A stretch of DNA of 64,000 nt, from positions 992,001 to 1,056,000 of the forward strand of contig CAVPRU010000001.1 in NCBI GenBank assembly GCA_963707875.1. Direction: 5' to 3'. A model generated the notes under the pieces. It worked only from the letters and a program-made list of their open reading frames with translations. It was not told the origin of the DNA and made no database searches. The stretch's first letter is position 1, and each line of letters starts with the position of its first letter. The position numbers and the translations under genes are program-made. The stretch comes from SZUA-320 sp963707875 (lineage in GTDB: Bacteria > Gemmatimonadota > Gemmatimonadetes > Gemmatimonadales > GWC2-71-9). Below are positions 37,719 to 45,748 of the stretch, piece after piece.

Positions 37719-39020
37719 GTGCCCAGACTCGCCTGGATACTCGCTCTCGCTTCACTGTTTGCGGTTCCGCTCGCGGCCCAGCGGCCAGCAAACGTCACCC
37801 TCCGGGAGGCCATCGCCCTGGCCGCTCGGCACGACCCCAACGTGGTGCAGGCCCAGGGTGGCTTTCGCTCCGCCGGCGCCACGGTCCGCTCCGCCAAGGG
37901 GGCCTACCTCCCTGACCTTTCGGCCAGTGCCAGCGGCGGGTCCTCCTTCAGCGACGGACCGTCCCGCCCCGACCCGATCACCGGTGAGGTGTTTCCCGGC
38001 GGGGCCGCGAGCAAGAGCCTCGGGATGGGCCTCTCCGCCAGCCTCGACATCTTCGACGGGTTCCGCCGGGAGGCCGATGTCCGGGCCGCCCGGGGTCGCG
38101 AGGACCAGGCAGAGGCCAGCCTGACCGAGGCGCTGGCCCAATCGGCACTCCAGGTCTCCAACGAGTTCTTCAACGCCCTCTCGTCCCGCGAACTGGTGGC
38201 CGTCCGCCAGGAGACCGTCCGGCGCGGCGAGGAGCAGCTCCTGGTGGCCATCGCCAAGCTGGTGACCCGGGCCGCCAACGTGGCCGACTCGCTCCGGGCA
38301 GTGGTGCAGCTGGGCGAGGCCAAACTGCAACTGGTGAGCGAGGAGGCTCGGCTCGCCACCTCGGAACTGAGCCTGGCCCGTCGGCTCGGGGTGCCTGGGC
38401 GAGTGGCCGCCCAGAGCGACAGTTCCCTGATCGTGCCCGGCACGGCGATCGACACTGCCGCGCTGCTGGTCGAGGCGCTGGCCCGGGCCCCGTCGGTCCA
38501 GAGCGTCGAGGCGAGTGTCCGGGCGGCCAGCGCGGCGGTGAGTGCGGCGAAGTCGGGGTACTGGCCGCGACTGGTGCTGTCCGGCAGTTACCAGTTCACC
38601 GGGAACGATCGAACCGACTACGAGCTGTTCAACAACCGCTCGCTCCAGCTTGGAGTGTCGTGGCCGCTGTTCAACCGGTTCCAGCGGGAGGAGCAGGTGG
38701 TGCGGCAGCAGGTGGGGCTGGACACCGAACGGGCCCGGCTGGCCGATGCGCGCCGGGAGGTGGAGTCGCGGCTCTCGGGTCAGTTCGCTGGGCTCGAAGC
38801 AGCTCGGCAACGGATTGAACTGACCCTGCTGAGTGTGGACGCGGCGCGGGCCGACGTGACGATCGCGCTGGAGCGGTATCGGCTCGGCGCGATCGGCATC
38901 GTGGATCTGAACACGGCCCAGTCGGGATTGACCCGGGCGGGGGAGTCGGCGGTGTCGGCCCGGTTCGAGTACCTGAGGGCCCGGGCCGAGATCGAGGCGA
39001 TCCTGGGGCGGCCGCTCTAA
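37719..39020 (+). CDS. TolC-family outer-membrane efflux protein
   Basis: The 433-residue product is assigned GTG 37719, with AAGGA six bases upstream and a signal peptide directly after (LAWILALASLFAVPLAAQ). Two TolC repeats are visible: VTLREAIALAARHDPNVVQA to GMGLSASLDIFDGFRREADV, then VEALARAPSVQSVEASVRAA to LGVSWPLFNRFQREEQVVRQ. The C-terminal RYRLGAIGIVDLNTAQSGLT is the usual last-helix motif. No inner-membrane pump or adaptor gene follows directly, so its partner lies elsewhere. Confidence 0.88.
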   Translation: MPRLAWILALASLFAVPLAAQRPANVTLREAIALAARHDPNVVQAQGGFRSAGATVRSAKGAYLPDLSASASGGSSFSDGPSRPDPITGEVFPGGAASKSLGMGLSASLDIFDGFRREADVRAARGREDQAEASLTEALAQSALQVSNEFFNALSSRELVAVRQETVRRGEEQLLVAIAKLVTRAANVADSLRAVVQLGEAKLQLVSEEARLATSELSLARRLGVPGRVAAQSDSSLIVPGTAIDTAALLVEALARAPSVQSVEASVRAASAAVSAAKSGYWPRLVLSGSYQFTGNDRTDYELFNNRSLQLGVSWPLFNRFQREEQVVRQQVGLDTERARLADARREVESRLSGQFAGLEAARQRIELTLLSVDAARADVTIALERYRLGAIGIVDLNTAQSGLTRAGESAVSARFEYLRARAEIEAILGRPL

Positions 39021-39045
39021 GACCGTTGAGCTTGTCGGATGCTGA

Positions 39046-39531
39046 ATGGGGAGCGTACTATGGCAAGATCCCGCAGCCAGTGACGTGTCGTTGACGTTCG
39101 ACCTCGCATGGGTCTCCGTGGAACCGTCCAGTCGGCTGGGTCTCGTCCTCGGGAGTCGAGTGGAGTTGTTCTTCCCCTGGTTCCTCGACCAGCCACGCTG
39201 GAGACCACCAGGCGGCACTTTCCAGTCCGTTCTCGACCCCAGGGCACTTACCCTCGGGATCCTGCTATCCGGGGAGCGCCGTGGACCCAGGCACAGTCCG
39301 TCTCCATCGCCCGACCAGCTGAGAGTTGCGCTCCGGCTGCTCACGGAGGAGGCCGGTCTCGGTTCCGCGGATGAACTCTGTGCCGAGGCGGTTGGGTACC
39401 TCTGTACCCATCACGGGGTATCAACGGCCCTGGAGGCCCTCCGTCGCGCATTCACATTGCTGCCGGACTGTCCCCGCTGTGGTAACCTTCTGGCCATCCT
39501 CAACCCGGCGGAACCGCGCCCGGGGGCCTGA
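39046..39531 (+). CDS. Hypothetical protein before the accessory region
   Basis: The 161-residue product starts at ATG 39046 without a clear ribosome site. The N-terminal third is beta-prone with Trp and Phe (VELFFPWFLDQPRWRPPGG). The C-terminal third is helical (DQLRVALRLLTEEAGLGSAD, HHGVSTALEALRRAFTLLPD) and ends with a CPRC pair. Third-position GC is lower than in its neighbours, so either this is a recently gained gene or a chance frame. Confidence 0.45.
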   Translation: MGSVLWQDPAASDVSLTFDLAWVSVEPSSRLGLVLGSRVELFFPWFLDQPRWRPPGGTFQSVLDPRALTLGILLSGERRGPRHSPSPSPDQLRVALRLLTEEAGLGSADELCAEAVGYLCTHHGVSTALEALRRAFTLLPDCPRCGNLLAILNPAEPRPGA

Positions 39532-39584
39532 CCCCCCCGCCGTTGGCGGACTCGGCGTCGGGGACGCACATTAGGTCCAGGGCC

Positions 39585-41234
39585 ATGAGCTTCGACGTCA
39601 TCCGCATCAGGGCGGCCCTGGGCCGCAACGACCCGGAGCGGGATCGGGTAGGACCCGATCCTGCCCGGTGGCTGACCGACGCCCAGGACCTGGCGCCAGT
39701 GGCGTTCCTGATCCGATCCGAGGACCTGCCCGGGCTCAACGGCTGCCGCGACCTGATAGTGGACCGGGGCCGGAAACACCCCGCCAAGCCGCTCTCCGCC
39801 GTGATGCTCGACCAGGAACGGATCCCGCTGATCCGGGGTGATCACACGACCCCGGGCCAGTTGCTTCGCAGCGTCCGTGCCCTGCTGGCCCGGGCCGTTG
39901 ATGCCGGGGATCGCAATGTCTTCCTGATTGGGACCGATCCCGGCCCCTTCACCGAACTGTGGCGGCGGAGTGGCGGTCCGGCCGCCCGGGCCGCGGGTCC
40001 GGCGGAAGCCGGCGCCCAGCCGGGCACCCTGTTCCGGATGCTCGCCGAACTGCCGGTCCCTGATGGTGTGCTTCGACGGTTCGTAGGAGTGGGCGAAGAA
40101 GTGCAACTGGTCCGTCAGCTCATCCTCCGGGCCGCCCGACAGGATGACCCGGTGCTGATCCTGGGCGACACCGGCACCGGGAAGGAAGTCGTGGCCCGGC
40201 TCATCCACGACCAGAGTGACCGGCGGAATTCGTCGTTCACCGCGGTCAACTGCGGTGCCATTCCCCGGGAGCTCCTCGAGTCTGAGCTGTTTGGCTATGA
40301 GAAGGGGTCGCACTCCACCGCGGTCGCCCGGAAGCAGGGGCTCTGGCGCACCGCCGAGGGCGGCACCCTGTTCCTGGACGAAATCGCCGATCTGTCCCTG
40401 GACCACCAGGTCAAGATCTTTCGCGCGCTCGAGTTGGGTGAGGTCCGGCCCCTGGGCGCCGAGCAGGAGATTCGGGTGAACGCCCGCGTGATCGCCGCCA
40501 CCAATCGTGACCTCTTCACCCGGGTGCAGTCGGGCGAGTTCCGGGAAGATCTCTACTACCGGCTCCGTGGATTCATGATTCGCACGCCGGCCCTTCGCGA
40601 CCATCCCCAGAGCATCCCCCAGCTGGCCGCCTGTTTCTGGCAGCAGATCGTTCGGGGTGGAACCGAAGAACTCCCCGAAGACGTGCTGGCCGAGCTCGCC
40701 CAGTACCGGTGGCCGGGCAACGCCCGGGAACTCCGCATGGTACTCGCCAGTCTCCATGCCCTGTTCGGCACCGAGAACCTGGCGGCACGGCATGTCCGGG
40801 CGGTGTTCGAATTCGAAGGACAGGCCCTCGCCGCTGGCGGGGCGGCGGGTGCCGGCGAACTTGGACATCACCGGGTAGAGTGCCTGCGCCGGCTCCGTCG
40901 GGCCGACGAGATCCTCCGCGCCACCGAAGTGACCCTGGCGGCTCCGCCTGCAGACTCCGGTGCTCCCGACTCCACCAAACCGCTCCGGCAGGCCGCACGC
41001 CACCGCGGCCAGGAGCTTGAGCTGCTCTGCCGCCAGCCTCTCCTGTTCCACGACTTGGGCGTGTTCCGGGCGGTGCACCGGGTCTACGACCGCCTGTCGG
41101 GCCTCGAGACCCTGCTTGCCTCCGAGGCTGGTGACCACCGGGTCTCGCTATGGCGCCAGGACCTGAAGGCCGACATCGAGGCCGCCCTGTCGCGGATCTT
41201 CGAGGAAGTAGAAGACCTGTTGAGTCTGGCCTGA
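39585..41234 (+). CDS. Sigma-54-activator-like AAA+ protein with altered GAFTGA loop
   Basis: The 549-residue product starts at ATG 39585, where similarity begins. An N-terminal domain of about 120 residues (VFLIGTDPGPFTELW near its end) precedes a bEBP-type AAA+ core: Walker A GDTGTGKE (194-201), NCGAIPRELLESELFGYEKG, Walker B TLFLDEIADLS (261 on) and sensor region AATNRDLFTRVQSGEFREDL. The loop that is GAFTGA in sigma-54 activators reads GSHSTA (241-246). No Fis-type HTH is visible at the C-terminus, which ends in a helical domain of about 130 residues. It may be a regulator of the downstream operon or an AAA+ component of the system. A -24/-12-like promoter lies just downstream. Confidence 0.8.
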   Translation: MSFDVIRIRAALGRNDPERDRVGPDPARWLTDAQDLAPVAFLIRSEDLPGLNGCRDLIVDRGRKHPAKPLSAVMLDQERIPLIRGDHTTPGQLLRSVRALLARAVDAGDRNVFLIGTDPGPFTELWRRSGGPAARAAGPAEAGAQPGTLFRMLAELPVPDGVLRRFVGVGEEVQLVRQLILRAARQDDPVLILGDTGTGKEVVARLIHDQSDRRNSSFTAVNCGAIPRELLESELFGYEKGSHSTAVARKQGLWRTAEGGTLFLDEIADLSLDHQVKIFRALELGEVRPLGAEQEIRVNARVIAATNRDLFTRVQSGEFREDLYYRLRGFMIRTPALRDHPQSIPQLAACFWQQIVRGGTEELPEDVLAELAQYRWPGNARELRMVLASLHALFGTENLAARHVRAVFEFEGQALAAGGAAGAGELGHHRVECLRRLRRADEILRATEVTLAAPPADSGAPDSTKPLRQAARHRGQELELLCRQPLLFHDLGVFRAVHRVYDRLSGLETLLASEAGDHRVSLWRQDLKADIEAALSRIFEEVEDLLSLA

Positions 41235-41316
41235 TCCGGCCACCCAACTAAACCAACTCGACCCGCTCTTCCCCGCGCCCGCTCGGTTCCCCGGGCACGG
41301 CAGGGTGAGTTCCTGC

Positions 41317-41331
41317 TGGCACGCCACTCGC
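41317..41331 (+). promoter_or_regulatory. Candidate sigma-54 promoter (-24/-12) for the modification operon
   Basis: CTGGCACG-N4-TCGC: TGGCACG lies at 41317-41323 and TCGC at 41328-41331. The invariant GG (41318-41319) and GC (41330-41331) are separated by exactly ten bases. Only TTGC to TCGC departs from the core consensus. The expected start of transcription is near 41343, about 47 bases upstream of the first gene. Confidence 0.55.
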
Positions 41332-41344
41332 GTATTCACGGGTG

Positions 41345-41363
41345 CGGCCGATCCGATCGGCCG
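41345..41363 (+). promoter_or_regulatory. Palindrome in the predicted leader of the operon
   Basis: CGGCCGAT (41345-41352) and ATCGGCCG (41356-41363) are perfect complements with a CCG centre. It begins at the predicted transcription start and ends 26 bases before the first ATG. It may be an operator or a leader hairpin. Confidence 0.5.
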
Positions 41364-41389
41364 CCAACTCAACTCGTGAAGGTCTCGCG

Positions 41390-41926
41390 ATGGCCCACTT
41401 CTGGATTCGGCAGCAGGCGGAATGGGCGGTGGTGCCGGTACCGCAGGGCAACAGCGCCCCGACCCCGCTTCGGTTGTCGGACATTCGGCGTGCGGCAGGA
41501 GAGAATGCGCCGGCTCCCGATGCCGCCTTCGTGCCCGGCAGTTCCGGCGGGAGCGGTCGCACCGACTGGCACCTGATCACCGGGAGCCGGACCGGGGTTT
41601 CGGTCAACGGACAACCGGTCGTCGCCGGTCTCAGGACCCTGGCCGATCGGGACGAGATCCGGGTCCGGGGCGCCGGTCCGATGTACTTCTCGACCGAACG
41701 GATCGCCCGTCCGGGCCCGATGCCGGAGACCGGCCACCCGGTCAGCTGTCCTCGCTGCCGCCAGCTCATCGTGCCTGGCACCATCGCGGTCCAGTGCCCG
41801 GGGTGCGACCTCTGGCACCATGCCGCCAAGGCGCTCCCCTGCTGGACCTACGCGGAGCGCTGCGCGCTCTGCTCCCATTCCAGCTCGCCGGACGCCGGGT
41901 TCCTCTGGACCCCGGAGCAGGTATGA
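41390..41926 (+). CDS. FHA-like protein with C-terminal RING-like zinc domain (candidate E3)
   Basis: The 178-residue product is the first gene of the operon. Residues 58-105 resemble an FHA domain end (DWHLITGSRTGVSVNGQPVV then LRTLADRDEIRVRG). Residues 118-162 carry eight or nine potential zinc ligands: C120xxC123, C136xxC139, H143/H144, C151, C158xxC161. That pattern (CPRC, CPGCDLWHH, CW, RCALC) matches prokaryotic RING-type treble clefs. Next to E1 and E2 genes it is a plausible E3 or adaptor. The FHA part would bind phosphothreonine or a similar ligand, but the usual SxxH motif is not obvious. Its stop overlaps the E1 start (ATGA). Confidence 0.7.
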   Translation: MAHFWIRQQAEWAVVPVPQGNSAPTPLRLSDIRRAAGENAPAPDAAFVPGSSGGSGRTDWHLITGSRTGVSVNGQPVVAGLRTLADRDEIRVRGAGPMYFSTERIARPGPMPETGHPVSCPRCRQLIVPGTIAVQCPGCDLWHHAAKALPCWTYAERCALCSHSSSPDAGFLWTPEQV

Positions 41927-43026
41927 CCGCGGCCGGTAGGGCGCGGGTTCTGGTCCTCGGGGCCGGTGGAAATATCGGCTCGCACCTGGTGCCCCACCTG
42001 GCCCGGACGCCGGAAATCGGGCAACTGACCCTGGTCGATCGCGACCGCTACGAGCCTCGGAACCTGACCAACCAGGATATCCCGCCCGGAGCGGTCGGAC
42101 GGCCGAAGGCCTCGGTGCAGGCGGCCCGAGCCCGGCGCCTGCGGCCGGATCTCGAGGTCGAGGCCCTGGTCATTGACGTGGAGCAGCTGCCGCTCGGCCG
42201 ATTCAGGGCCGACCTGATCCTCGCCTGTCTCGACAGCCGCCGGGCCCGACAGCTGGTCAGCAGGGCGGCCTGCCGGCTCGGCGTGTCCTGGCTCGACAGC
42301 GGGGTGCTGGCCGACGGCATGCTGGCCCGGGTCAGTCACTTCCATCCGGGCCTCGGCTCGCCCTGCCTGGAGTGCGCCTGGGACGACGCTGACTATGCCG
42401 CCGTGGAACAGGTCTATCCCTGCGCCGGCGACTCCCGGACGGTGCCGCCCCGGACGGCGGCACCAGCTTCGCTCGGCGCCCTCGCCGCGACGCTTCAGGC
42501 CATCGAGTGCCGAAAGCTCCTGACCGGGGAGGGAATCTCGCTCGATCCGGGAACCGAGCTGGTGGTGGACGCGAACCACCAGCGGCACCTCCTCACCCGA
42601 TCCCCGAGAAACCCCCGCTGCCGGCTGGCGAGCCACGGCGCCTGGGCAATCACCCCCCTGCCCAGCGCCCTGGGCCAAACTCTGGCCTGGCTCTTCGCCG
42701 AGGTGGAGGCGCAAGGGAACCCCGCAACCGAACTGGCCCTCACGATGGAGGGGCACCGGTTTGCCCGGACGCTGTCGTGCGCCGGGTGCGGCCTGACTCG
42801 GCGCGTGCTGCGCCTTGCCTCACGCCGCCGGGCCTCGGACCGCCGCTGCAGCACCTGCGGAGGGGCACTGCTGCTGCACGGCTTCGGCCTGACCGAACGC
42901 GTCGAGCAGGTCGGGCTTTCCCGGCGAGAGATGAACCGTTCCCTGCGCGGCATCGGGTTCCAGCCCGGCGATGTGCTCAGCATCGGCAGCCACGCCGCCC
43001 AGTGGCATGTCGAGCTGGAGTCCTGA
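41923..43026 (+). CDS. ThiF-family E1-like ubiquitin-activating enzyme
   Basis: The 367-residue product has an adenylating Rossmann domain: VLVLGAGGNIGSHLVPHLAR (13-20 glycine loop), LTLVDRDRYEPRNLTNQD (acidic and Arg/Asn residues for ATP), GRPKAS and ILACLDSRRARQL (Asp 103). SPCLEC (C148, C151) and YPCAG (C167) follow; one may be the thioester Cys. A C-terminal extension of about 150 residues has a second zinc ribbon (C286xxC289, C309xxC312) and an end domain (LRGIGFQPGDVLSIG). It would adenylate the C-terminus of the ubiquitin-like protein and pass it to the E2 encoded two bases downstream. Confidence 0.88.
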   Translation: MTAAGRARVLVLGAGGNIGSHLVPHLARTPEIGQLTLVDRDRYEPRNLTNQDIPPGAVGRPKASVQAARARRLRPDLEVEALVIDVEQLPLGRFRADLILACLDSRRARQLVSRAACRLGVSWLDSGVLADGMLARVSHFHPGLGSPCLECAWDDADYAAVEQVYPCAGDSRTVPPRTAAPASLGALAATLQAIECRKLLTGEGISLDPGTELVVDANHQRHLLTRSPRNPRCRLASHGAWAITPLPSALGQTLAWLFAEVEAQGNPATELALTMEGHRFARTLSCAGCGLTRRVLRLASRRRASDRRCSTCGGALLLHGFGLTERVEQVGLSRREMNRSLRGIGFQPGDVLSIGSHAAQWHVELES

Positions 43027-43028
43027 GC

Positions 43029-43550
43029 ATGTCCGATCCCGTGTTCCAGGCGTTTCTCATCGCGCAGCGGGCGGAGGGCCAGGCCCTCGCCGCCTCCAGT
43101 GACCTGGTCGAGGTCGAGCCCGTGGGCCGCTCGCCAGCCGACCGCTATCTGGTCCGGTTCCGCTGCGATGGCCTGGTCCGTGGACCGGACCGGCAGGTCC
43201 GGGCGGCCAACCGCTTCGAGATCGGCATCTGGTTCCCGTCGGACTACCTGCGGCGGGCCGAGCCCTGGGAGGTGCTGACCTGGCTGGGCCCGGGGCGCGC
43301 GTTCCATCCCAACATCAGCGACCGGATGCCGCTGATCTGCATCGGCCGCCTGGCACCTGGCACCGGCCTGGTGGATCTGATCTACCAGTGTTTCGAGATC
43401 ATCACCTGGCAGAAGGTCACCATGCGGGAGGACGACGCACTCAACCGTGGGGCATGCGGCTGGGCCCGTGACAACAGACATCGCTTCCCCGTGGACCGCC
43501 GCCCCCTCAAGCGACCGATGGCCGGCAGCCCGGAGCAGCGTCATGCCTGA
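43029..43550 (+). CDS. E2-like ubiquitin-conjugating enzyme
   Basis: The 173-residue product follows the UBC fold pattern: RFEIGIWFPSDYL, then AFHPNISDRM (HPN at 93-95), LICIGRL with the catalytic Cys at 104, and DALNRGACGWARDN, the equivalent of the dPLN-A helix of E2 enzymes. It would carry the ubiquitin-like protein as a thioester. The start is ATG 43029, two bases after the E1 stop. The 3' end overlaps the next gene by eight bases. Confidence 0.82.
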   Translation: MSDPVFQAFLIAQRAEGQALAASSDLVEVEPVGRSPADRYLVRFRCDGLVRGPDRQVRAANRFEIGIWFPSDYLRRAEPWEVLTWLGPGRAFHPNISDRMPLICIGRLAPGTGLVDLIYQCFEIITWQKVTMREDDALNRGACGWARDNRHRFPVDRRPLKRPMAGSPEQRHA

Positions 43551-44397
43551 CTCTGGCGCGATGACGAGACGGGCCATCGAGCACGCGCTCGAAGCCTCCG
43601 CCCGGCGGGTCGCGCGGTTGGACGCCGGGGGCTGGCGCTTCGACCTGGGCAACGGGACCCCCCTCCCCATGACCGCGCAGTGGGAGGCGGACTGGCTCCG
43701 GGTGGCTTCCGTGCGGCCGGTCCTCGAGCCCGGGGCGGTCAGCCAGGCCCTCGCCCTCAATGGCGCGGTGCGGGGGCCAGCCAGGATCGACATGTCCCCG
43801 ATTTCGGAGTTCGAACTCGTTGCCGACATCCCAGTTGCCGACATCCCATTGGATGGGCCGACCGCGCTCCCCGCACACCTGGTCGCGGCCTGTGAGTCGG
43901 TCGACGCCATCTGGGCCGAGCTCGTGACCAAGGGTGCGCGTCGGATCCAGCCGGCTTCGAATCATTCTCCCGAGCCTGTGCCGCTCGAGGCGATCCCAAC
44001 AGGACTCGCGTGGGAGTTCACCACCGGCGCCGACGGACGGACCAGGGTGGGGCTCGACACGGCTCTCCCGCAGGGGGAAGCGACCCTGACCCGGGGCCCG
44101 ACCCACGCCACCCTCCGCGTCGAGTTCGGAGGGAGCCCGGTATCGGATGCTGCGTGCCGGGCAACCGCGACGTTCCTGCTGGCCTTGACGGGCGGCCACC
44201 GCCTGGTCCGGGCCACCGCCACGCCATCCGGCCCGTTTCGGCTGGAAGTCGATCTCCCCGGCCCGCTCTCGGCCACGGACCTCGAGCTCGGGTGCTCGGC
44301 GCTGTCCCTGGCCTTCCGGCTGGCTGCGAAGGAAGTCCGGGCCCTGTCCGATCCCGGACTGGCCGCTCGCTACCTGGAACATTTCAGCAAGGAGTAA
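43543..44397 (+). CDS. Unrecognised protein between E2 and ubiquitin-like genes
   Basis: The 284-residue product starts inside the end of the E2 gene. It seems to have two similar halves, each with an alpha/beta pattern: GWRFDLGNGTPLPMTAQWEA, then ALNGAVRGPARIDMSPISEF; and LAWEFTTGADGRTRVGLDTA, then HATLRVEFGG, HRLVRATAT and LAFRLAAKEVRALSDPGLAA. This resembles tandem CesT/YbjN-type chaperone folds, but that is a guess. It may be a substrate adaptor or a chaperone for the E2 or the ubiquitin-like protein. Confidence 0.65.
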   Translation: MPDSGAMTRRAIEHALEASARRVARLDAGGWRFDLGNGTPLPMTAQWEADWLRVASVRPVLEPGAVSQALALNGAVRGPARIDMSPISEFELVADIPVADIPLDGPTALPAHLVAACESVDAIWAELVTKGARRIQPASNHSPEPVPLEAIPTGLAWEFTTGADGRTRVGLDTALPQGEATLTRGPTHATLRVEFGGSPVSDAACRATATFLLALTGGHRLVRATATPSGPFRLEVDLPGPLSATDLELGCSALSLAFRLAAKEVRALSDPGLAARYLEHFSKE

Positions 44398-44401
44398 TGG
44401 C

Positions 44402-44689
44402 ATGAGACTTCACGATGCACCTGGAGTCCAGCTGCTCGACGTCACCGACGTATCGGGTCAGAAGCGGCTGATGGTGGACGACTGCGAGGAGGAGAGAACG
44501 GTGGGCGAGCTGGTGGAACAGCTGCTCGCCGAGATGGACCTCCTGCGTACCGATGGTGAGGGCCGGCCCCTGACCTACCGGGCTCGACTCGAACGTGAGG
44601 GCCGTCACCTCCATGCATCCGAGCGGGTCGGGGATGCGCTCCGCACCGGCGACCGGCTGGTCCTCCAGCCCAACATCGACGCTGGCTGA
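44402..44689 (+). CDS. Ubiquitin-like beta-grasp protein
   Basis: The 95-residue product has the beta-grasp order: VQLLDVTDVSGQKRLMVD (first hairpin), TVGELVEQLLAEMDLL (helix), TYRARLEREGRHLHASERVG then ALRTGDRLVLQPNIDAG (last strand and tail). The strand-helix-strand spacing and the closing LR-GD-LVL match YukD/EsaB-type ubiquitin-like proteins. It ends Asp-Ala-Gly, so the C-terminal Gly is already exposed for adenylation without processing. The gene lies four bases after its neighbour and directly before the JAB peptidase gene. Confidence 0.78.
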   Translation: MRLHDAPGVQLLDVTDVSGQKRLMVDDCEEERTVGELVEQLLAEMDLLRTDGEGRPLTYRARLEREGRHLHASERVGDALRTGDRLVLQPNIDAG

Positions 44690-44698
44690 GGCATCCGG

Positions 44699-45748
44699 GT
44701 GCCTGCCATGCCAACCCTCGACGTGCCAGCCTGCCGCTACGCCATGGAGGTCACCTGGGAGGACGGCACCCCGGTGGGACAGGTCCCGGTCGAGGTGGAC
44801 TGGGAGCCCGCGGGGGAAGCCGCGCGCCTGGAGGCCCTGGGCCGAGGCGCCGATCCTGATACCGCATTCACCAGCCGGTACCAGGTGACACCCAGGTGGG
44901 ATGCAGGGCGGGGCCCACCCTATCTGGCCGGGTTCCGGGTCACGCTGGAGGGCAATGAGGCCACCCCGATGGATTTCCCACGGCGCTGGTTCCAGGAATC
45001 CAGCCGCACCGTGGTCGCGAAGATGGTGGCCGACGGCCTGCTGGCAGCGGGGGACCGGGTTCGCGGACATCCACTCGCCTTCCCTCTGCCGGCACTGGAC
45101 GATGGTGCGCTTCCGCGTCCGACCCTGGGCCGGCCGGCCGCGCCCGCGATTCCGTTGCTGCCGCTTCCCCTGTCCCGGTTCGGCACTCGACCGGAGGCCG
45201 GGGAGCGCGGTGCGGCAGACCCGCCAGTCTTCATCCCCGCCGGTGTCATCCGGGAACTGGGGCGGCTCACCCTGACCGCGGGTCCTCAGGAGACCGGTGG
45301 CATCCTGATCGGTCACCTGTGCCGCGATCCGGCCGATGCGACGGTCTTTCTCGCCATCACCGCCCAGGTGCCCGCCCGGCACACCGAGGCCAGCGCGACC
45401 CGGCTCAGCTTCACCCCGGAGACCTGGACCGAGGTCAGGGCCGCTATCCGACTTCGCGGCCGGGATGAAATCATGCTCGGCTGGTGGCATTCCCACCCGG
45501 TGCGCGAATGGTGCCGGGAGTGTTCCGAGGAGCGCCGTGAGACCTGCACCCTGCGAAAGGGGTTTCTGAGCGAGCACGACCGTCGGCTCCACCGCACCGT
45601 GTTTCCGAGGGCGTACAGCGTCGCGCTGGTGGCGAGCGACGTGGCGGACAGCGACCTGCGCTACGCCCTGTTCGGATGGCGGCAGGGCACCATCCAGTCC
45701 CGTGAGTTCATCACCATTGAGGAGGACGCCCATGTTCAGGTCGCGTAG
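44699..45748 (+). CDS. JAB/JAMM-type isopeptidase with N-terminal extension
   Basis: The 349-residue product is assigned GTG 44699 (GAGG seven bases upstream); ATG 44708 is the alternative. Residues 1-170 form a beta-rich domain of unknown type followed by a Pro linker. Residues 178-349 form a JAB/MPN domain: QETGGILIGHL (Glu 198), GWWHSHP (H264xH266) and SEHD (S291, D294), the JAMM zinc ligands. Between HSHP and SEHD lies an insert with C272xxC275 and C283. It should remove the ubiquitin-like protein from targets. The next gene starts 17 bases before its end. Confidence 0.87.
   Translation: MPAMPTLDVPACRYAMEVTWEDGTPVGQVPVEVDWEPAGEAARLEALGRGADPDTAFTSRYQVTPRWDAGRGPPYLAGFRVTLEGNEATPMDFPRRWFQESSRTVVAKMVADGLLAAGDRVRGHPLAFPLPALDDGALPRPTLGRPAAPAIPLLPLPLSRFGTRPEAGERGAADPPVFIPAGVIRELGRLTLTAGPQETGGILIGHLCRDPADATVFLAITAQVPARHTEASATRLSFTPETWTEVRAAIRLRGRDEIMLGWWHSHPVREWCRECSEERRETCTLRKGFLSEHDRRLHRTVFPRAYSVALVASDVADSDLRYALFGWRQGTIQSREFITIEEDAHVQVA

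Noticed and set aside
35687..37897. A 736-codon minus-strand open frame opposite the NagB-LmbE gene
   Set aside because: It mirrors the codon structure of a well-recognised gene on the plus strand and has no family features; antisense open frames are common in GC-rich DNA.
39411..41138. Minus-strand frame opposite the AAA+ gene
   Set aside because: The plus strand carries Walker A and B motifs over the same bases; the minus strand has nothing recognisable.
39585..41234. RtcR-type CARF-containing activator
   Set aside because: The N-terminal domain is short and shows no CARF motifs, and the GAFTGA loop is lost; the protein is kept as AAA+ of activator type only.
43029..43550. CBASS or Bil-type anti-phage operon
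   Set aside because: E1, E2 and JAB are present, but no CD-NTase or effector adjoins them, and the presence of Pup, PafA/Dop and ARC does not fit those operons.
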